Origin: Alisma plantago-aquatica
Lineage: Eukaryota > Streptophyta > Magnoliopsida > Alismatales > Alismataceae
Direction: 5' to 3'
NCBI GenBank assembly: GCA_963693085.1
Contig: OY856409.1
Location: 666,640,091 to 666,704,090 of the forward strand
Length of the DNA stretch: 64,000 nt
The notes beneath the pieces are model-generated. The model was not told where the DNA came from. It made no database searches and saw only the letters and a program-made list of their open reading frames with translations. Shown here piece after piece: positions 19,771 to 33,680 of the stretch (the first letter of the stretch is position 1; every line of letters begins with the position of its first letter). The position numbers and the translations under genes are program-made.

Positions 19771-22700
19771 AATGTCATTCTTTTCCTATTTACCTTTCAT
19801 GTGAATTATATAGATTTGTTTTCCATTATCATCCACAATCGTTTCTTCATCAAAGACATTATTAATCAAATGAAGCATATTACCCATCACTCCAAGATTG
19901 TTGTAAGTTTTTGGATTCAACTTATGTTAGTATTGAGGAGGCATGATGAGAAGACAAATCTATATCTTCCGAGCATTCACTTCACATCTCTAATAGGAAT
20001 GAATTTAAGGTCCCGCTTTCAACAATTTAGATCACAACAACGTTACCTCTTTCACTAAATACATAAAAAGATAAAAAGGAAAAAAAGTCATTTTTTCTTC
20101 TCTCTTTAGTTGGTAGGAGGAAAACATTTATTATTATAGGATAAATACATTAGTCAAATGTCAAACACCTTCTACCCATGATACACATGTCCACTAATCT
20201 ATAGTTCTACATAATGATTGACTTTGTTGTAAAATATACTAAGTTACTAGTATTTCATTATCATTTTCGTGAAAAGACTCAACCAATAAGGTTTTGGCAT
20301 TTTTCAAATGATGCATCCTCATTTTTACTCATTTTAGTTACAACTATCATTGATTTTCTCAGAATACCAATAGTCACTCTTAATTCCAACTACACATTAT
20401 CTCCCACCTAAAATTCAAACAACATTATCTTCTAAAATGGCTCATTGATTATCTTTGTACTACTAGTATACATGATTTTTGTTTCAAATAACGTCATCCT
20501 ATTGATGATGGTTCCTAAAGTCTCTCTTTCCTTGTTAAGATTTCAAATGGGGGAATACGCTAGTTCTTGTAGAAATCAACACAAATGAGAAGAAATGAAC
20601 AGTCACACAATCGAAGAACTCAAGATTTATGTGGTTCGGTCGTGATGATCTACTCCACAGGAGGGGGTGAGATTTACACTATTTCATAGAAGAGGTACAA
20701 AGAGGAGCGCTCTCAAAGGAGGCAGAGTACACGCTAGAGTACGGCGGCCGCCGTCTCGAAAATAGAATATAGGATGATGCTAAATCTAACTAGGACACAT
20801 ATACTTATACATGTAAAACTGTAATCGTATCCTTATTCAAATATGGAATTTAGACTGTACCATAGAAGGGTTGAGGACCACACAATTCCTATTATTGGGT
20901 TTTCAAAAATCTATATCATGTTAGACTGAGTCTATAATCGGATCAACATAATTTTTGAGGCACACAACATTCCTACTAAGTCGTTGTTCTTAACTTTTCA
21001 ATTTTAGATTCTCTCTTTCTCCCCGTGTCCATATTTCATCATTTGCAAACTTATGGGTTATGTCTCATTCTTCTTGTATTCATTTATAATTGGAAAGAAG
21101 TAAGATAATAGTAGCATTATATATAATGATCTATCTTCCAAGAGTTAGTTTGGGGGATTTACAAAGAACTACTATATGGAGGTGGTAGGATATTTGAATT
21201 ATTTAAGCATATTTTTCTCAAATAATAATAGTTCTAATAATCTCTTCTTGCCTTTATATCTCACCTTTTTCTATGTTGATTTTTACAACCTTCTTTATTT
21301 ATCTTAATTTGATTTCATATCCACTAATAACTATACCACTCAGTCAAGGAATAGCAGGACACAAGTAGTAACAATCTAATTTCCATCATAACTATCCATC
21401 TATCCTTATCTAATTGTTTTAAGTTTCTATTTGAGATCTACATGAAATCAGAAAAAAAATATTTTGTGAATCCTCCAACGACACAAACTTTCTAATGCCG
21501 TCATACAAATGACTGCATAAGTTTGCAAAAATATCCATATAAAGTTCAATAACAAAATAATATTAAAGTAAAATATATTTTGTTATATTTTTATATGAAA
21601 GACGCACATGCATGTTTATTGGTTGTAAAAAAATGAAAAACTATGTCCACACAAGTTGCACAAAATATAATTTTCTACTTATGAGTTGGATATATATGTA
21701 TATTGAAGGTCATCTATGCCAGTAATATTACTAAATTATATGATTAAGATATATATATATATTCATTGATATATACGTCTAAAAATTTATATAAATATAC
21801 ATACACATACACATGTGCCCCCCCACATACATATATAACTGTTATGTTGTGGCTCTTATCCATGGTGTTTTTTCTGGGACTAAGCTCACCAAATCACATT
21901 GATTTTGAAATTCCAAAATTATATCAGCACCATATCCACTCAGTGTGGTTATACGACATAAAATACAATCATTTATCCACACATATGGTTCTCTCAAAGC
22001 ACCATTGTAATCCTTAGTGAAAAAAATGATAAGATAAGAAAAAACACAGAAATGGTGAAACTAGAACATGGAAAAGTTATTGATTTTTTCTTATGATTAT
22101 AAAAAACTTAACAAGTATACTATGCACCATGTCAATATCATTGAGGAATATATGATAAGTGTTCAAATGAAGATGGAACAATTAAAATTTTTCATACACA
22201 AAAAATACTTGTCGTATACATAGTGAAATGTAAATATATACATAGGTACGTACATAAACAAAGCCATGCCAAATCTCCCATATAGATATAAAAATTGTCT
22301 CAAGACATCAAAATTCAGCAACAGCAATGCGGAGTCACTACCTAAACTACTACTACGAAGGAGAAAGTTTTATTTACAAACACTACCAAAATATAAAGGT
22401 TGGAGTCAATTTGATTTGAATTTATTGTCTAGGAAAGCTTTTACAAGATTAAAAATAACAAATAATCCAATCATAATAAAGAATAAAAATTCAAGTTTAG
22501 AAGAATATGTGAGTGAACACACATCACGAAGATCATAATCGTGATAAAAAATATGTTTCATTGTATGAGCTTCACCACCAATTGTATCCCAGATCCAGTC
22601 ACCTCCAGCTCTGGTACTACCTCCCAATGCTACCAAGACGTCAATACTAAACCATCTTTTGACCCTTGAACATCATTGGAGAAACAAGTCACAAAGCTCC

Positions 22701-23240
22701 TTATGCACACACAACACTAGGTAGAAATAGGTGGAATACAAGGAATGGCAAGCTAGATGAAGTGGTGATGTTACATGTTATGGTAAGGCTAAAGCAGGAC
22801 TTTAGCCTAAAAAATGGCCTATACATGTCCATTTTATAAATGGATGTAGCCAACAATATAGGCACCCAATTAGCTATCTTTCCTCAAAAAGTAAATGGTA
22901 TATGAGTTCCTATATTCATGGCTCATTAGACCTGAGGAAAATTGAGGAGATTCCAATAAAAAACCAATCACTAGTGAACCTGGATGGAAAAGTGGTTAAG
23001 AAAAGATTCAAAGGGATTAATTTTTTGGTTTTCTCAAAGACTGTTATTTTGACACTACTAAGAAGTGGAACCGTTATGCATCATTCAATCCGAAGAATAA
23101 TTAAAACTTTTTCAAACAAAATTCTTTGTTTATAAAATATCTAATCACATGCACATAATGCAATGAACCAAACTAGGATGGACAAAGCAGGGAGGGGTGT
23201 GTCAAGGCGTGCATGTGTGTTTGTTTATTTATTTCATCGA
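19771..23240. other. AT-rich intergenic DNA, no gene recognised
   Basis: No ORF longer than about 90 codons and no recognisable domain. A patch at about 20570-20760 (AAGATTTATGTGGTTCGGTC, then a GC-rich GCGGCCGCCGTCTCG stretch) resembles conserved words found in dispersed plant retrotransposon non-coding regions, but I cannot define its ends. Around 22560-22670 the minus strand reads ALGGSTRAGGDWIWDTIGGEA in an open frame, which looks like coding sequence of unknown origin. Short AT tracts occur near 21750. Confidence 0.45.
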
Positions 23241-23433
23241 AGTCCAATATAGAAATAATATCAATCAACCATAAAGTCCCATGATACTGAGAGACCTACA
23301 TGCTCTTTGATCTCCACTCACACTTAACTAGATTCTCCAATCTCCAATACAAAAATAATATCAATCAACCATAAAGTCTCGCGTTAACATCAAAGTCCAA
23401 TACAAAAATAATATCAATCAACCATAAAGTCCC
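23241..23433. repeat. Three copies of a 40-bp repeat
   Basis: The unit AGTCCAATACAAAAATAATA followed by TCAATCAACCATAAAGTCCC occurs at 23241-23281, 23341-23380 and 23394-23433, with spacers of about 60 and 13 bp. Copies 2 and 3 are nearly identical in their first 33 bases. The array lies at the left side of the CACTA derivative and may be part of its subterminal region. Confidence 0.85.
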
Positions 23434-24039
23434 ACTTTAACTTAAATTTCGGTTTCTATTCAGAGAAATCGTCATCTCAAATTGCCCGTGAAATAAAAAT
23501 TTTAGGAAAAAAATTTGCCTCCAAAATTTTCCGCCAGGTGTCATTTTTTTAAAAACCAACAATAAAATATCCGTGCCATGTCCCCACAGAAAAAATTATC
23601 CCCCATTAGTCGCCGATTCTAATAAACAAGCAACACTTTAGCCCCCTTGGTGAGTCACACATTTCTTTTTTGGGGATGGGACTAAATCGTCAGTTTTTTA
23701 GAAGAAACTGACAATTAGGTGTTTATGTGTAATGTCCCCGTGAAAATAGTTCCCCCCCAAATTGCTTCTTAGTTGTCATTTTTTCTTGCTAAATCGAAAA
23801 CTATATCCGAAACTCTAAAGCCATTTTTTGTTTGGATATGTAGTTATTCTTCAGTTTCTACTGACATAACCAACGAATATGGCCCGAAACTGATATCTAT
23901 TTTTGTTTGGTTTTAGGAGTTAGTCGTCAGTTTTTTTGATCGAACCGATGAATATGGTATTAGTTGTCAGTTTTGCTATACAACCGAGGACTATGGGTAA
24001 CTTAATAGCCCCCGTGCAATACAAACTTTCTCCCCATTC

Positions 24040-24405
24040 TCATTTCATCACAACTGAACTACTTCTGTTTGGCAATTTGCAATTTCCACCACCATCGTCG
24101 TTGCCACCACCACTTTTGTTGTTGCAGCTCCGCCACCACTACTACTGCTGCTGAGCTCGCCACCGTTGGTACTACTGAGTTCACTACCACTATTGCTTCT
24201 AAGCTCGCCGCCACTTCTATTGCAGTTGAGCTTGTCGCCACTTCTGCTATTGTTGCTGAGCTCGCCACCACTACTGCTGCTAGAGACAGCCGCCGCCACT
24301 GCTGCTGAGATCACCATCACTCTCATTTCTCTAGGTTCTCCTTTTCCAACCTTCAATCACTTCTGTCATCTCCATTCACCGCCGCCAATAGTGGGCGCAC
24401 TAAAG
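24040..24405 (+). other. Trinucleotide-rich leader with splice-donor-like end
   Basis: Pyrimidine-rich repeats of GCC/ACC/ACT/GCT words, open in several frames because of their low complexity; I do not call a protein. It ends GCGCACTAAAG|GTAAGA at about 24405. A GC-rich untranslated first exon with a donor is common in plant CACTA genes, and the next acceptor-like site, TTTGTAG|ATGTCAATG at about 26547, lies after the microsatellite, which would then be intronic. Confidence 0.4.
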
Positions 24406-24582
24406 GTAAGAACATTTTGTTTTTTGTTTTAGTTGTTCTACTACTGTTTGGACATTTTTGCATTGTTTGCACTCTGATTCACATTTATGTGTTGTAATCT
24501 TACACATATTTGACGTCAAACCTCACTGGATAATTAATTAATGTTGTTAATGGTGATTCACTACTTTCTTTCTCTCTTGTTA

Positions 24583-26400
<1,818 letters not shown>

Positions 26401-26652
26401 TCATACAATGATGCCCATCTTGCATTTAAATTGATATCCGAGATGCCTTTCTTTGGCAAAGTTATGCACAACAATTAGCCATATATGTTCACCTCTCCTA
26501 TTTTACCTTTTCCCTCAGTGAGAATGGTCTCTGATTTTAATTTGTAGATGTCAATGCCATGTTCCATCATCAAACTCTAGAGACAACACTCTATTGCACC
26601 ATCATGTTATCTTCATACTACTATCTCCTCAAGTACTAGCTACTACCGTAGT

Positions 26653-26943
26653 TTGTTTTATACTGATGAAGAATATGAGGAGTATGTGTGGGAGTACCAG
26701 TTTTATTTTGGAGATAAACAACCGCCTGACTTTCTATGGGCTGATGATTCCTCAAAGGAGTTAGAAGATGATTCCTCAGAGGAGTCAGAAGACCAACAAT
26801 CATCATATTCTACCATAAATATTGGACTGTCGTCTGGTTTTAAACATGTAACACCCATTCCAAAGAGACAGAAAAAGATAATCACTCCTTCAACATCTAA
26901 AGGAAGACAGTACGGTCCTGCCATAAACATTGGACCACAGTGA
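26653..26943 (+). CDS. Unrecognised acidic ORF (96 aa) inside the CACTA derivative
   Basis: MFYTDEEYEEYVWEYQFYFG opens a 96-aa frame rich in Glu, Asp and Ser, with two short SSKELEDDSS-like repeats, then a basic part (KRQKKI) and a repeated INIG motif near both ends of the second half. It ends at TGA 26941-26943, five bases before a consensus donor (G|GTGAGT at 26948). A matching acceptor TTTTGTAG lies at 27037-27038, so 26948-27038 looks like a 91-bp intron and the ORF may be a former exon. I do not recognise the family. Codon patterns look protein-like rather than random. Confidence 0.35.
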   Translation: MFYTDEEYEEYVWEYQFYFGDKQPPDFLWADDSSKELEDDSSEESEDQQSSYSTINIGLSSGFKHVTPIPKRQKKIITPSTSKGRQYGPAINIGPQ

Positions 26944-27044
26944 TATGGTGAGTGATATTAGTTGGTATTTGAAACAATTACCGTATCATGTTCTCAAACT
27001 TGTATTAATTCATTATGGTAAACATTTTTATTTTGTAGATATCG

Positions 27045-27416
27045 ATGTCGAGCTCTAAGATCGAAGAGGCCACATATGTTACTCACAAAGAGGACACCGA
27101 AGAAGACTTTGCAGTCTTATGGGAAGAGTATGATGACTTCTGTAGGGGTTTGTATGAGCTAAGGAAACTGTTCAAATATCTAATGGTTATACTTCAGGAT
27201 ATAGTCATCTCTTATGATGGTACTATCAGACACATATGCAATAATTCTATTGTGCAGTTTGAATATGCTGCAAATGCTGCATCTATGTGCAGAACTATGA
27301 ATCATGTTGAACATTGTTCAAGAAGATTCATAGTTCTGCACATAGATGCAACATCTACAACATATTCAAACTGTACAATAGAATTTTTGCACATGTGTCT
27401 GATAGTACCATCATAA
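27045..27416 (+). CDS. Unrecognised ORF (123 aa) that runs into the foldback
   Basis: Starts six bases after the acceptor-like TTTTGTAG (27038). The first 30 residues (MSSSKIEEATYVTHKEDTEE...) are single-copy. From about residue 31 (WEEYDDFCRGLYELRKLFKY) onward the frame lies in the left arm and then the right arm of the inverted repeat at 27136-27490. Only the first part is likely to reflect a former protein-coding exon; the last third is the complement of the same exon read backwards. Family not recognised. Confidence 0.3.
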   Translation: MSSSKIEEATYVTHKEDTEEDFAVLWEEYDDFCRGLYELRKLFKYLMVILQDIVISYDGTIRHICNNSIVQFEYAANAASMCRTMNHVEHCSRRFIVLHIDATSTTYSNCTIEFLHMCLIVPS

Positions 27417-27490
27417 GATATGAATATATCCCAAAGTACACCCATTAGATCTTTGAACGGTGTCCCTAGCTCATACAACCCCCTGCACTA
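27136..27490. ncRNA. Long foldback (about 176-nt arms, 3-nt loop), candidate MIRNA/siRNA hairpin
   Basis: The left arm 27137-27312 and the right arm 27316-27490 are reverse complements with about 23 mismatches in 176 positions by hand alignment (about 87% identity) and practically no gaps. The loop is ATT between TTGAAC and GTTCAA. The innermost 90 bp of each arm pair best, e.g. TACTATCAGACACAT on the left and ATGTGTCTGATAGTA on the right. Such a transcript would fold into one long stem with scattered mismatches, as in young plant MIRNA genes or inverted-repeat siRNA loci. Expression is not shown by the sequence. The left arm is part of an open reading frame, consistent with an inverted duplication of coding sequence. 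Confidence 0.6.
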
Positions 27491-27951
27491 AGGTTTTATG
27501 TAATATTATGGGGACTGTTGGAATTAGACATCTTTCTACTACCTGCAATATTATGTAAGTCTACTGCAATTATGTTATATTTTTAGAAGAGTTTGACTAT
27601 GATGTGTATTTGAAATGTGAATTGAAGAAATGCCATGTGAATTTTTGCAAGAGTTAGACTGGAATGTGGATTGTGATGTGTATTATGTGCATATTATGTT
27701 TTTTCTTGCATGTTTGGTGTCTTATTGTTTAGCTAAACTCATAAGATGTTGTTAACCTACAGTTTAGAACTGAAGTTCAAAACTGAACTATAGGTTATGC
27801 ATCCTGATGACCAGTCAGGCAGCAGGCTGTAGGCTTATCATTAAAAAAACAAAACTGAGTCGTCAGTTGTATCAATAAAACCAACACTATTGGCTAGAAT
27901 GGGTGGTTTTAGTAAAATAACCGACATTAAAGGAGAAAAAACAAAATGGTG

Positions 27952-29400
27952 GTAACTTTCATCTCATCATTGCATCTCCACATGGCATTTAGCTAACTTC
28001 TTCCAAACCCACACACCTATATGTTTGTAACATTTTATCTTGTCATTGCATCTGTACATTGAATTTAGATAGCTTCTTCCAAACTTTTTCTTTTCATATA
28101 GTAAAAAGAGCCATTATGTAACTGGATTAGATTCATCTTTTTGTTTTCATACATGCATATTTGATCATTTAACTAACCTCATTTGAAGCAAAACCTCATA
28201 ATGACTAATTTTTGAAATAAATAATTGTTAGAAATTATCCTATGTTTCTTACGAACCCAAACATCATATTTCTCTGCAAAAGATGACAAGTATTTGGGGA
28301 ACTAATATCGATGAAAAACTTGTTTCTTCTACTTGACTAATGAAAAAAATCATGGAATGATCAATTTTCCCGATATTATGTCATTACTTGAGCATAATGG
28401 GAGTAGCAGAACCACCTGGTATATTGAATTGCGAATCAAGTTTCATCTTGATTTAACCCCTTTTTCACACTTCTTCTCCATCTTCTTACCTACCATTCAC
28501 CAAGAAATAGAATAAGAATAATAATACACAAAAGGTATTGAACCAAAATTTTGGGTTGGCACTTCCTCTCCCCGCTCTATATGCTTCTTCCATACTTCAC
28601 TCTATGTCATATCTACATAAGCCCAAAAACAAAGAAAAGATGTCAATGCACAACAAGCAAATATTTTCATTCATTTAAGGCAAAAAGAAAATAAAAATAG
28701 AAGTAACAATACAATGCATAGTCAAATGGAGGAGAGTTTTGTTTCTTCCTTCCACATCCCCATTCTCTCCATTTTCCAACCAAGGATACGTTAAATGTCG
28801 CATTTGAAATCCTTTTTATGTACGCAAGTGTCAGATCATATGCATGCTTGTTGTATGTGGGATTCTCTAGATTTTCATGAAACTATTCGACATGATTGTT
28901 AGTGGGGATGGTGGTGAGGAAGTGTCTTCATAATAAAAATAAGAAGACATGTATATATGTGTTATGTGATCTTAGGAAGTTGAGCATCATGCACATAATA
29001 GATGGTAATGAAACTAGAATAACACAAAGGTGAGGCAATCATAGGGTTGAAGTTATTAATTTGGTGTCTGTTTTAGAATTTGTGTTATTAATGAAAATGA
29101 ACGTTAAGTACGAGGTTATTTGATGAATGCATATTCATCCTAGTTTTGATTTGCATTGTTAGCTTAGTTTTTCATTCGTATTCCTCATTTTACTTTAGAT
29201 AAGCTTCCATTTAGTTTTTTGTAGTTTAATTTTAATTTGTAAGGTTGGACTTATTACAATGATTTTCATGGAAGGATTGAGTTTCATCTCTACACACCAA
29301 CATAGAAGTAATGGTCCCTTTGACCGACCAGTGACCATATTTTTTCCATTGTATAATACTTTCATTTATTTTCCCCTTAATTGGATGAATATTTCATCAG
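27952..29400. other. AT-rich intergenic DNA, no gene recognised
   Basis: No ORF with recognisable content on either strand; the longest are about 60 codons. No inverted repeats or microsatellites of note. Confidence 0.5.
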
Positions 29401-29410
29401 TCACTAAGTT

Positions 29411-29440
29411 ATTGATGTAGGACCATCAACCTACATCAAT
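29411..29440. repeat. Perfect 11-bp-arm palindrome
   Basis: ATTGATGTAGG (29411-29421), loop ACCATCAA, then CCTACATCAAT (29430-29440). It precedes a stretch with a diffuse repeated motif and could be part of a decayed LTR. Confidence 0.8.
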
Positions 29441-29499
29441 AGCCCCCCAGGGATGGTTTTCTTTAGTTTACACTTTCATCAATTTTCATCACTCTAAAC

Positions 29500-29870
29500 C
29501 AACAGATGAAAGTCATGTGAGAACCTATCAATGGAAACCTTATCCATGTACCCATGAAGAGGTCCTTCTCATCGACTAGTGAATACATTGGTGGGTGCCT
29601 ACTTATGGAAACCATTAGTAGATTCTACCAATGAAACTCTAGTATCTACCAAGTGATGAGAATTCTTAGTTTCAACTAATGAAATTTATAAAGTAAAAAC
29701 CCAAAACTTATCAACTGATGTGAAGTCCAACTTTTCTCTTTGATGGGAATCTTGCATCATGCCTACCAACAGAATCATGTGCCTACAACCGATGGAGTTC
29801 CTGAATCACATCTACTTATGAGAATTTAGGCACTTTATAACCAATGAACCTTGTGAACTAATGGGAAGTA
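29500..29870. repeat. Diffuse repeated motif near CTACCAATGAAA
   Basis: About fourteen loose copies of a CTACCAATGAAA-like word occur every 20-40 bp (for example CCTATCAATGGAAACC, CTACTTATGGAAACC, CTACCAATGAAACTC, CTACAACCGATGG). It looks like a decayed cluster of short, partly palindromic LTR motifs. It lies downstream (minus-strand sense) of the copia remnant at 30960-33680, so it may belong to that element. Confidence 0.4.
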
Positions 29871-30959
29871 TGAACATTGTGAAACCTCTCTTCTTCCTCA
29901 CTCACCCAACCATTCAGATTTATGGTGGCCAAAGACTTATGGGATGGTTGCGAGTGTTTCAAACCCTAAAAACTGTTGATAAATACAAGTTATGGCCTCA
30001 ACAGAACACTCTCTTGTACATTGACGCCTACAGAGTGCCAAAATAATTTCTCACCATCCTTCTCCAACATCCATAGGTGGTTGCCATCGATTGATGCCCA
30101 CATCACCGATGTAAAAAACCATCACCACCCACCCACTCCATTCTCACAACGACAAGTCTAGGATTCAAAGTAGGAGATCCTGACCTCCAGTGCACCTATG
30201 AAGAATGCCAACGGGTGTTCTTGCTTCTTGTTGGACTCCTTTGTCTACAAGTTTGACAAAACTCTTAAGAACACCACATGCTTCAATTTCATCTTCTGTT
30301 GTGATGATTTATTTCTCTCCTTTGTCCTTTTGTACTTGCTAGAACTTCGATGAGTGAGTAGTTCTCTCGCTAGGGTGCGAGGACTATTCCTGCTACCCAT
30401 TTTTGTTTTTTACTACATCTATCTTAGTATCAACAATGCTATAATTTGAATCATATATAATGCTTGCAAATTTAGTTAGGATAACTACTTTTCATATTTA
30501 CCAGATCTTGGATGTAGAGAAATTTGAACATAAGATTTTGGATATAGTTTTATCACTTGGAAACATGACAACATTCATATATCAACATCCATATAGTCTT
30601 AATCCTAACGCCAGAAGGGGGATTTGCCTAGTCTTAACATATGTATGTTCATGCTTATTATTATGCAGTGAGAGAGAAAATATAGGTAATGGTGATGAAA
30701 CTCGTCCACCCTAGTATTTATATCATTTTATAATAAAAACTCTAATATAACCTTTTAGTTATTTGGAAACTTAGATTAATCAAACCAAATAAAAAATTTG
30801 TGATAAATACTAGTTCTTATTTGGTTACTTTGATCAATTAATTCTTAAATGATTGTTCTTTGTGTTTGATCCTAAACTATACTATGATACGATCTATCCA
30901 CTTACAGATGGGATTGTTGTACTTTTTGTAATGTAAAATCTAGGAATTTCATCCCTAGT
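29871..30959. other. No recognisable gene
   Basis: AT-rich DNA, probably the eroded 3' part of the copia element to the right, but no reverse transcriptase C-terminus or RNase H motif could be read on the minus strand. Confidence 0.4.
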
Positions 30960-33680
30960 GAATATGATATGCAAATAAATCATGCACTACAACACATTCT
31001 CAAGAAGATTCCCATTAAGGAAGGCAATTTTAATATCCATTTTCTAAATTTTATTTTCCTGATAAGCTACAATGAAAAGCATGATCTTGATGGATTTATC
31101 CATGACAACTAGTGAAAAAGTTTCATCACAGTCAACACCTTGAACTTGCTCTAAATCTTTTGCAAAAAAAATTCCTTTATAGATTTGTACATTATGTGCC
31201 AGATGTTTTCTTCTAGAAGACCCAAATCCACCCTATGGGTATAACCACTTAAGGTGAATTAACTAAAGTCTATACTTTGATTCAATACATGGTTTCCATC
31301 TTATATCTCATGGCCTCAAGACTTTTACTAGAATCTAGTCCTCAACAACCTCATTGTATGGTGTTCTTTCATTATCAGTCATCTGATAAATCATCTAAGG
31401 GAGCATGAGAAATTGAAATATTTTGGACTCCATACATGTCCTACTACACCTTTGATGTTCTAGTATAACAAGAGGAGTTTTATATTCTTTTACATCTTGT
31501 GATTCTCTTTTTTCCTCTTCTACTTATGTAGGTTCAATGTTATCTTGTTAGCATCAAACTTCTTTGAGATCTATTTTTCTCCCACTGGTTCCTTTAGAAA
31601 TAACAACCTTTTCAAGGAATAAAATATTTCTAGAAACAAACACTTTGGGTCATATGGACTATAGAAGCAATACGTCTTAGTTTCCTTAGGTTATACAACA
31701 AAGAATCATTAACATGCTTTTCAAAGGATATTTTTTGCATAAGATTCATATCCCAAAATATTCATAAAAGAAATATGGTTTTGTTTCCCATTCCATATCT
31801 CTAATGATGTCTTTTGAATTTATTTAAAAGGTGCATGAGACAACTTTAAGATCATATCTCTATAATGAAGCCAGTAGATTACATAAACTCATCATTGATC
31901 GTATTGTGCCAAAAAAAGTGCGATCTTTTCTTCCTAACACACTATTGTGTTTAATGTTCTAGGTGAGTCAACTACAATGCAATTCTACGAGCTATACAAA
32001 TAGACTCAAACTCCTAGCTTAGATATTCTCTACAATGATCAAACTGAATCACTTTATTTTTATTTTCAAGTTGATTTTGTATTCAATTCATAGTTTCCCT
32101 GAACGTGTGAAGGGAGTGTTGTTTGTGTTTCATAAGATACATATCTATTGAAGTCATTGGTAAATTTGATGAAGCATTGATATGCACCTCTAGAACTTTT
32201 ACTAAAAGGTACACACATCAATACCTGAGTCCTAATAAGACACTTTCCCTCTCACCGTTCTGGATGAAGGGTGTTTTTTCATCTTTCCTGATAAACAAGA
32301 TTCAAATATCTATATTGATTAAAAATCAAATGAGTATAAATAACTATATTTATGGGTCCTACAATAACGCTTCTCATGTCCCTTTTTAACAGAAAGTGCC
32401 AAAGAAAAGCATCATTTAAGTCATTGAGTTTTAGTTTCTTAGTATTTATGTTATACACACTTATCTCAAGATCCAATAAATATGATAAGACATTGAGGCA
32501 CTGCCATAAATGATCACATTCCTTGAAATGGAAATTCATCCATTTTCATTATAGTTTCAAAAGTATTCTTGTCCAAACAAGTTGCAAAAATAAATTTTCT
32601 ATTTATGGTAAATTACAACATTTCTCTAACTCTATTACAAGTCCACTGGGTAGATATATTTGTGGATGACTATAGTTGTGGAAGAAACTCTTGCTTCACT
32701 AGTGACTCATAGATCCATCTCTTCCTTCATTATGGGTTTATTTCTTCTTAGATCCTACATATAAGAGATATGTGAGATCTGAACCCAATGTCAAATACCC
32801 AAGATGAAGAAGTAAATAAGTTTATTTATGTGAAACATATACATCAAGTGGATATATTTATCCCCTCATTCTTCTTCTTTAGTTACTCCAGATAAAGAGG
32901 AAAATTTCATTCCCATGTCTGACCTATTGATAATGGTGAAAACTGCTTCTGATTCCTGCTGCTCCTTTAGCTTGAAGAGCATAAGAAATGAACTTTTTTC
33001 TACATTTCAAACGCTTCTAAGGTTTTCCTTTACATTTAGCTTGCCCTTTCCTTTTTTGACCATCAACATATTTGCCTTTTATTTCTTCATTTGAGTCTCA
33101 ACAACTGATAACATACCAAGAAACACTAGCAATAGTTGAACAAAGTTGTTCATAGTGTATTTCATGAAAAACCAACTGTAAGATCAATGATTGAAAGATT
33201 ACAGTAGTGGTCAACTTTTAGTCTAAGGGGAATACTTGTCTCTCAAGTATTTTGACATACCCAATAAATTTGAGTGCATGGGCCCCAAATAGACCACCCT
33301 CAGTCATTTTGCACTTAAACTTGGCCTTGGAGACATTGCACCTCTCTTTCCTTTCTTGTTCTTGGAACACATACTAGAGATGTGTGGAAAAATCTAGACC
33401 TACCATGTTCTCATGATTATTTTCAAAGCACATAATTCATGGAACATATAATGAGATGATGGTTTTCAACAGAATCATCAATATGCTTTGATGATCTTCC
33501 CTTTATACTGTAGGGGAATTTGGAGTAGGTTCTTCTAGTTCTGGTGCTTCCATGATATAGAGCTTATGACAGTAAGTGAGAACAATATTCAATGTCCTAT
33601 ACCAGTCATGGAAGTTATACACATCCAACTTTTATTTCTCAAGGGGATTTTGAAATAAAAACTTGTTATTTGATCTACAA
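30960..33680 (-). pseudogene. Heavily decayed Ty1/copia gag-pol
   Basis: No long ORF survives, but reading the minus strand gives the copia domains in order. Gag start (about 33640): KLDVYNFHDWYRTLNIVLTY. Gag middle (about 33300): MTEGGLFGAHALKFIGYV. Protease (about 32800): WVFDIGFRSHIS in place of the usual DTG. Integrase HHCC region (about 32400): LNDLNDAFLWHFLL. Integrase end (about 31750): GYESYAKNIL. Reverse transcriptase (31120-30985): GVDCDETFSLVVMDKSIKIM, then KMDIKIAFLNGNLLENVL. Many stops and frameshifts interrupt it. The remainder of the reverse transcriptase and RNase H are not readable. This is a lineage distinct from the Sirevirus at 6553-17792, with gag of the short Ale/Angela-like kind. 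Confidence 0.82.

Noticed and set aside
20570..20760. Conserved-looking AAGATTTATGTGGTTCGG stretch as a defined retroelement
   Set aside because: Resembles words common in plant repeats, but no termini, duplication or coding sequence could be identified, so only noted within the intergenic entry.
24069..24308. Ala/Thr-rich and Ser-rich ORFs on both strands of 24040-24430
   Set aside because: Low-complexity trinucleotide-rich leader DNA that is open in several frames at once; treated as non-coding leader.
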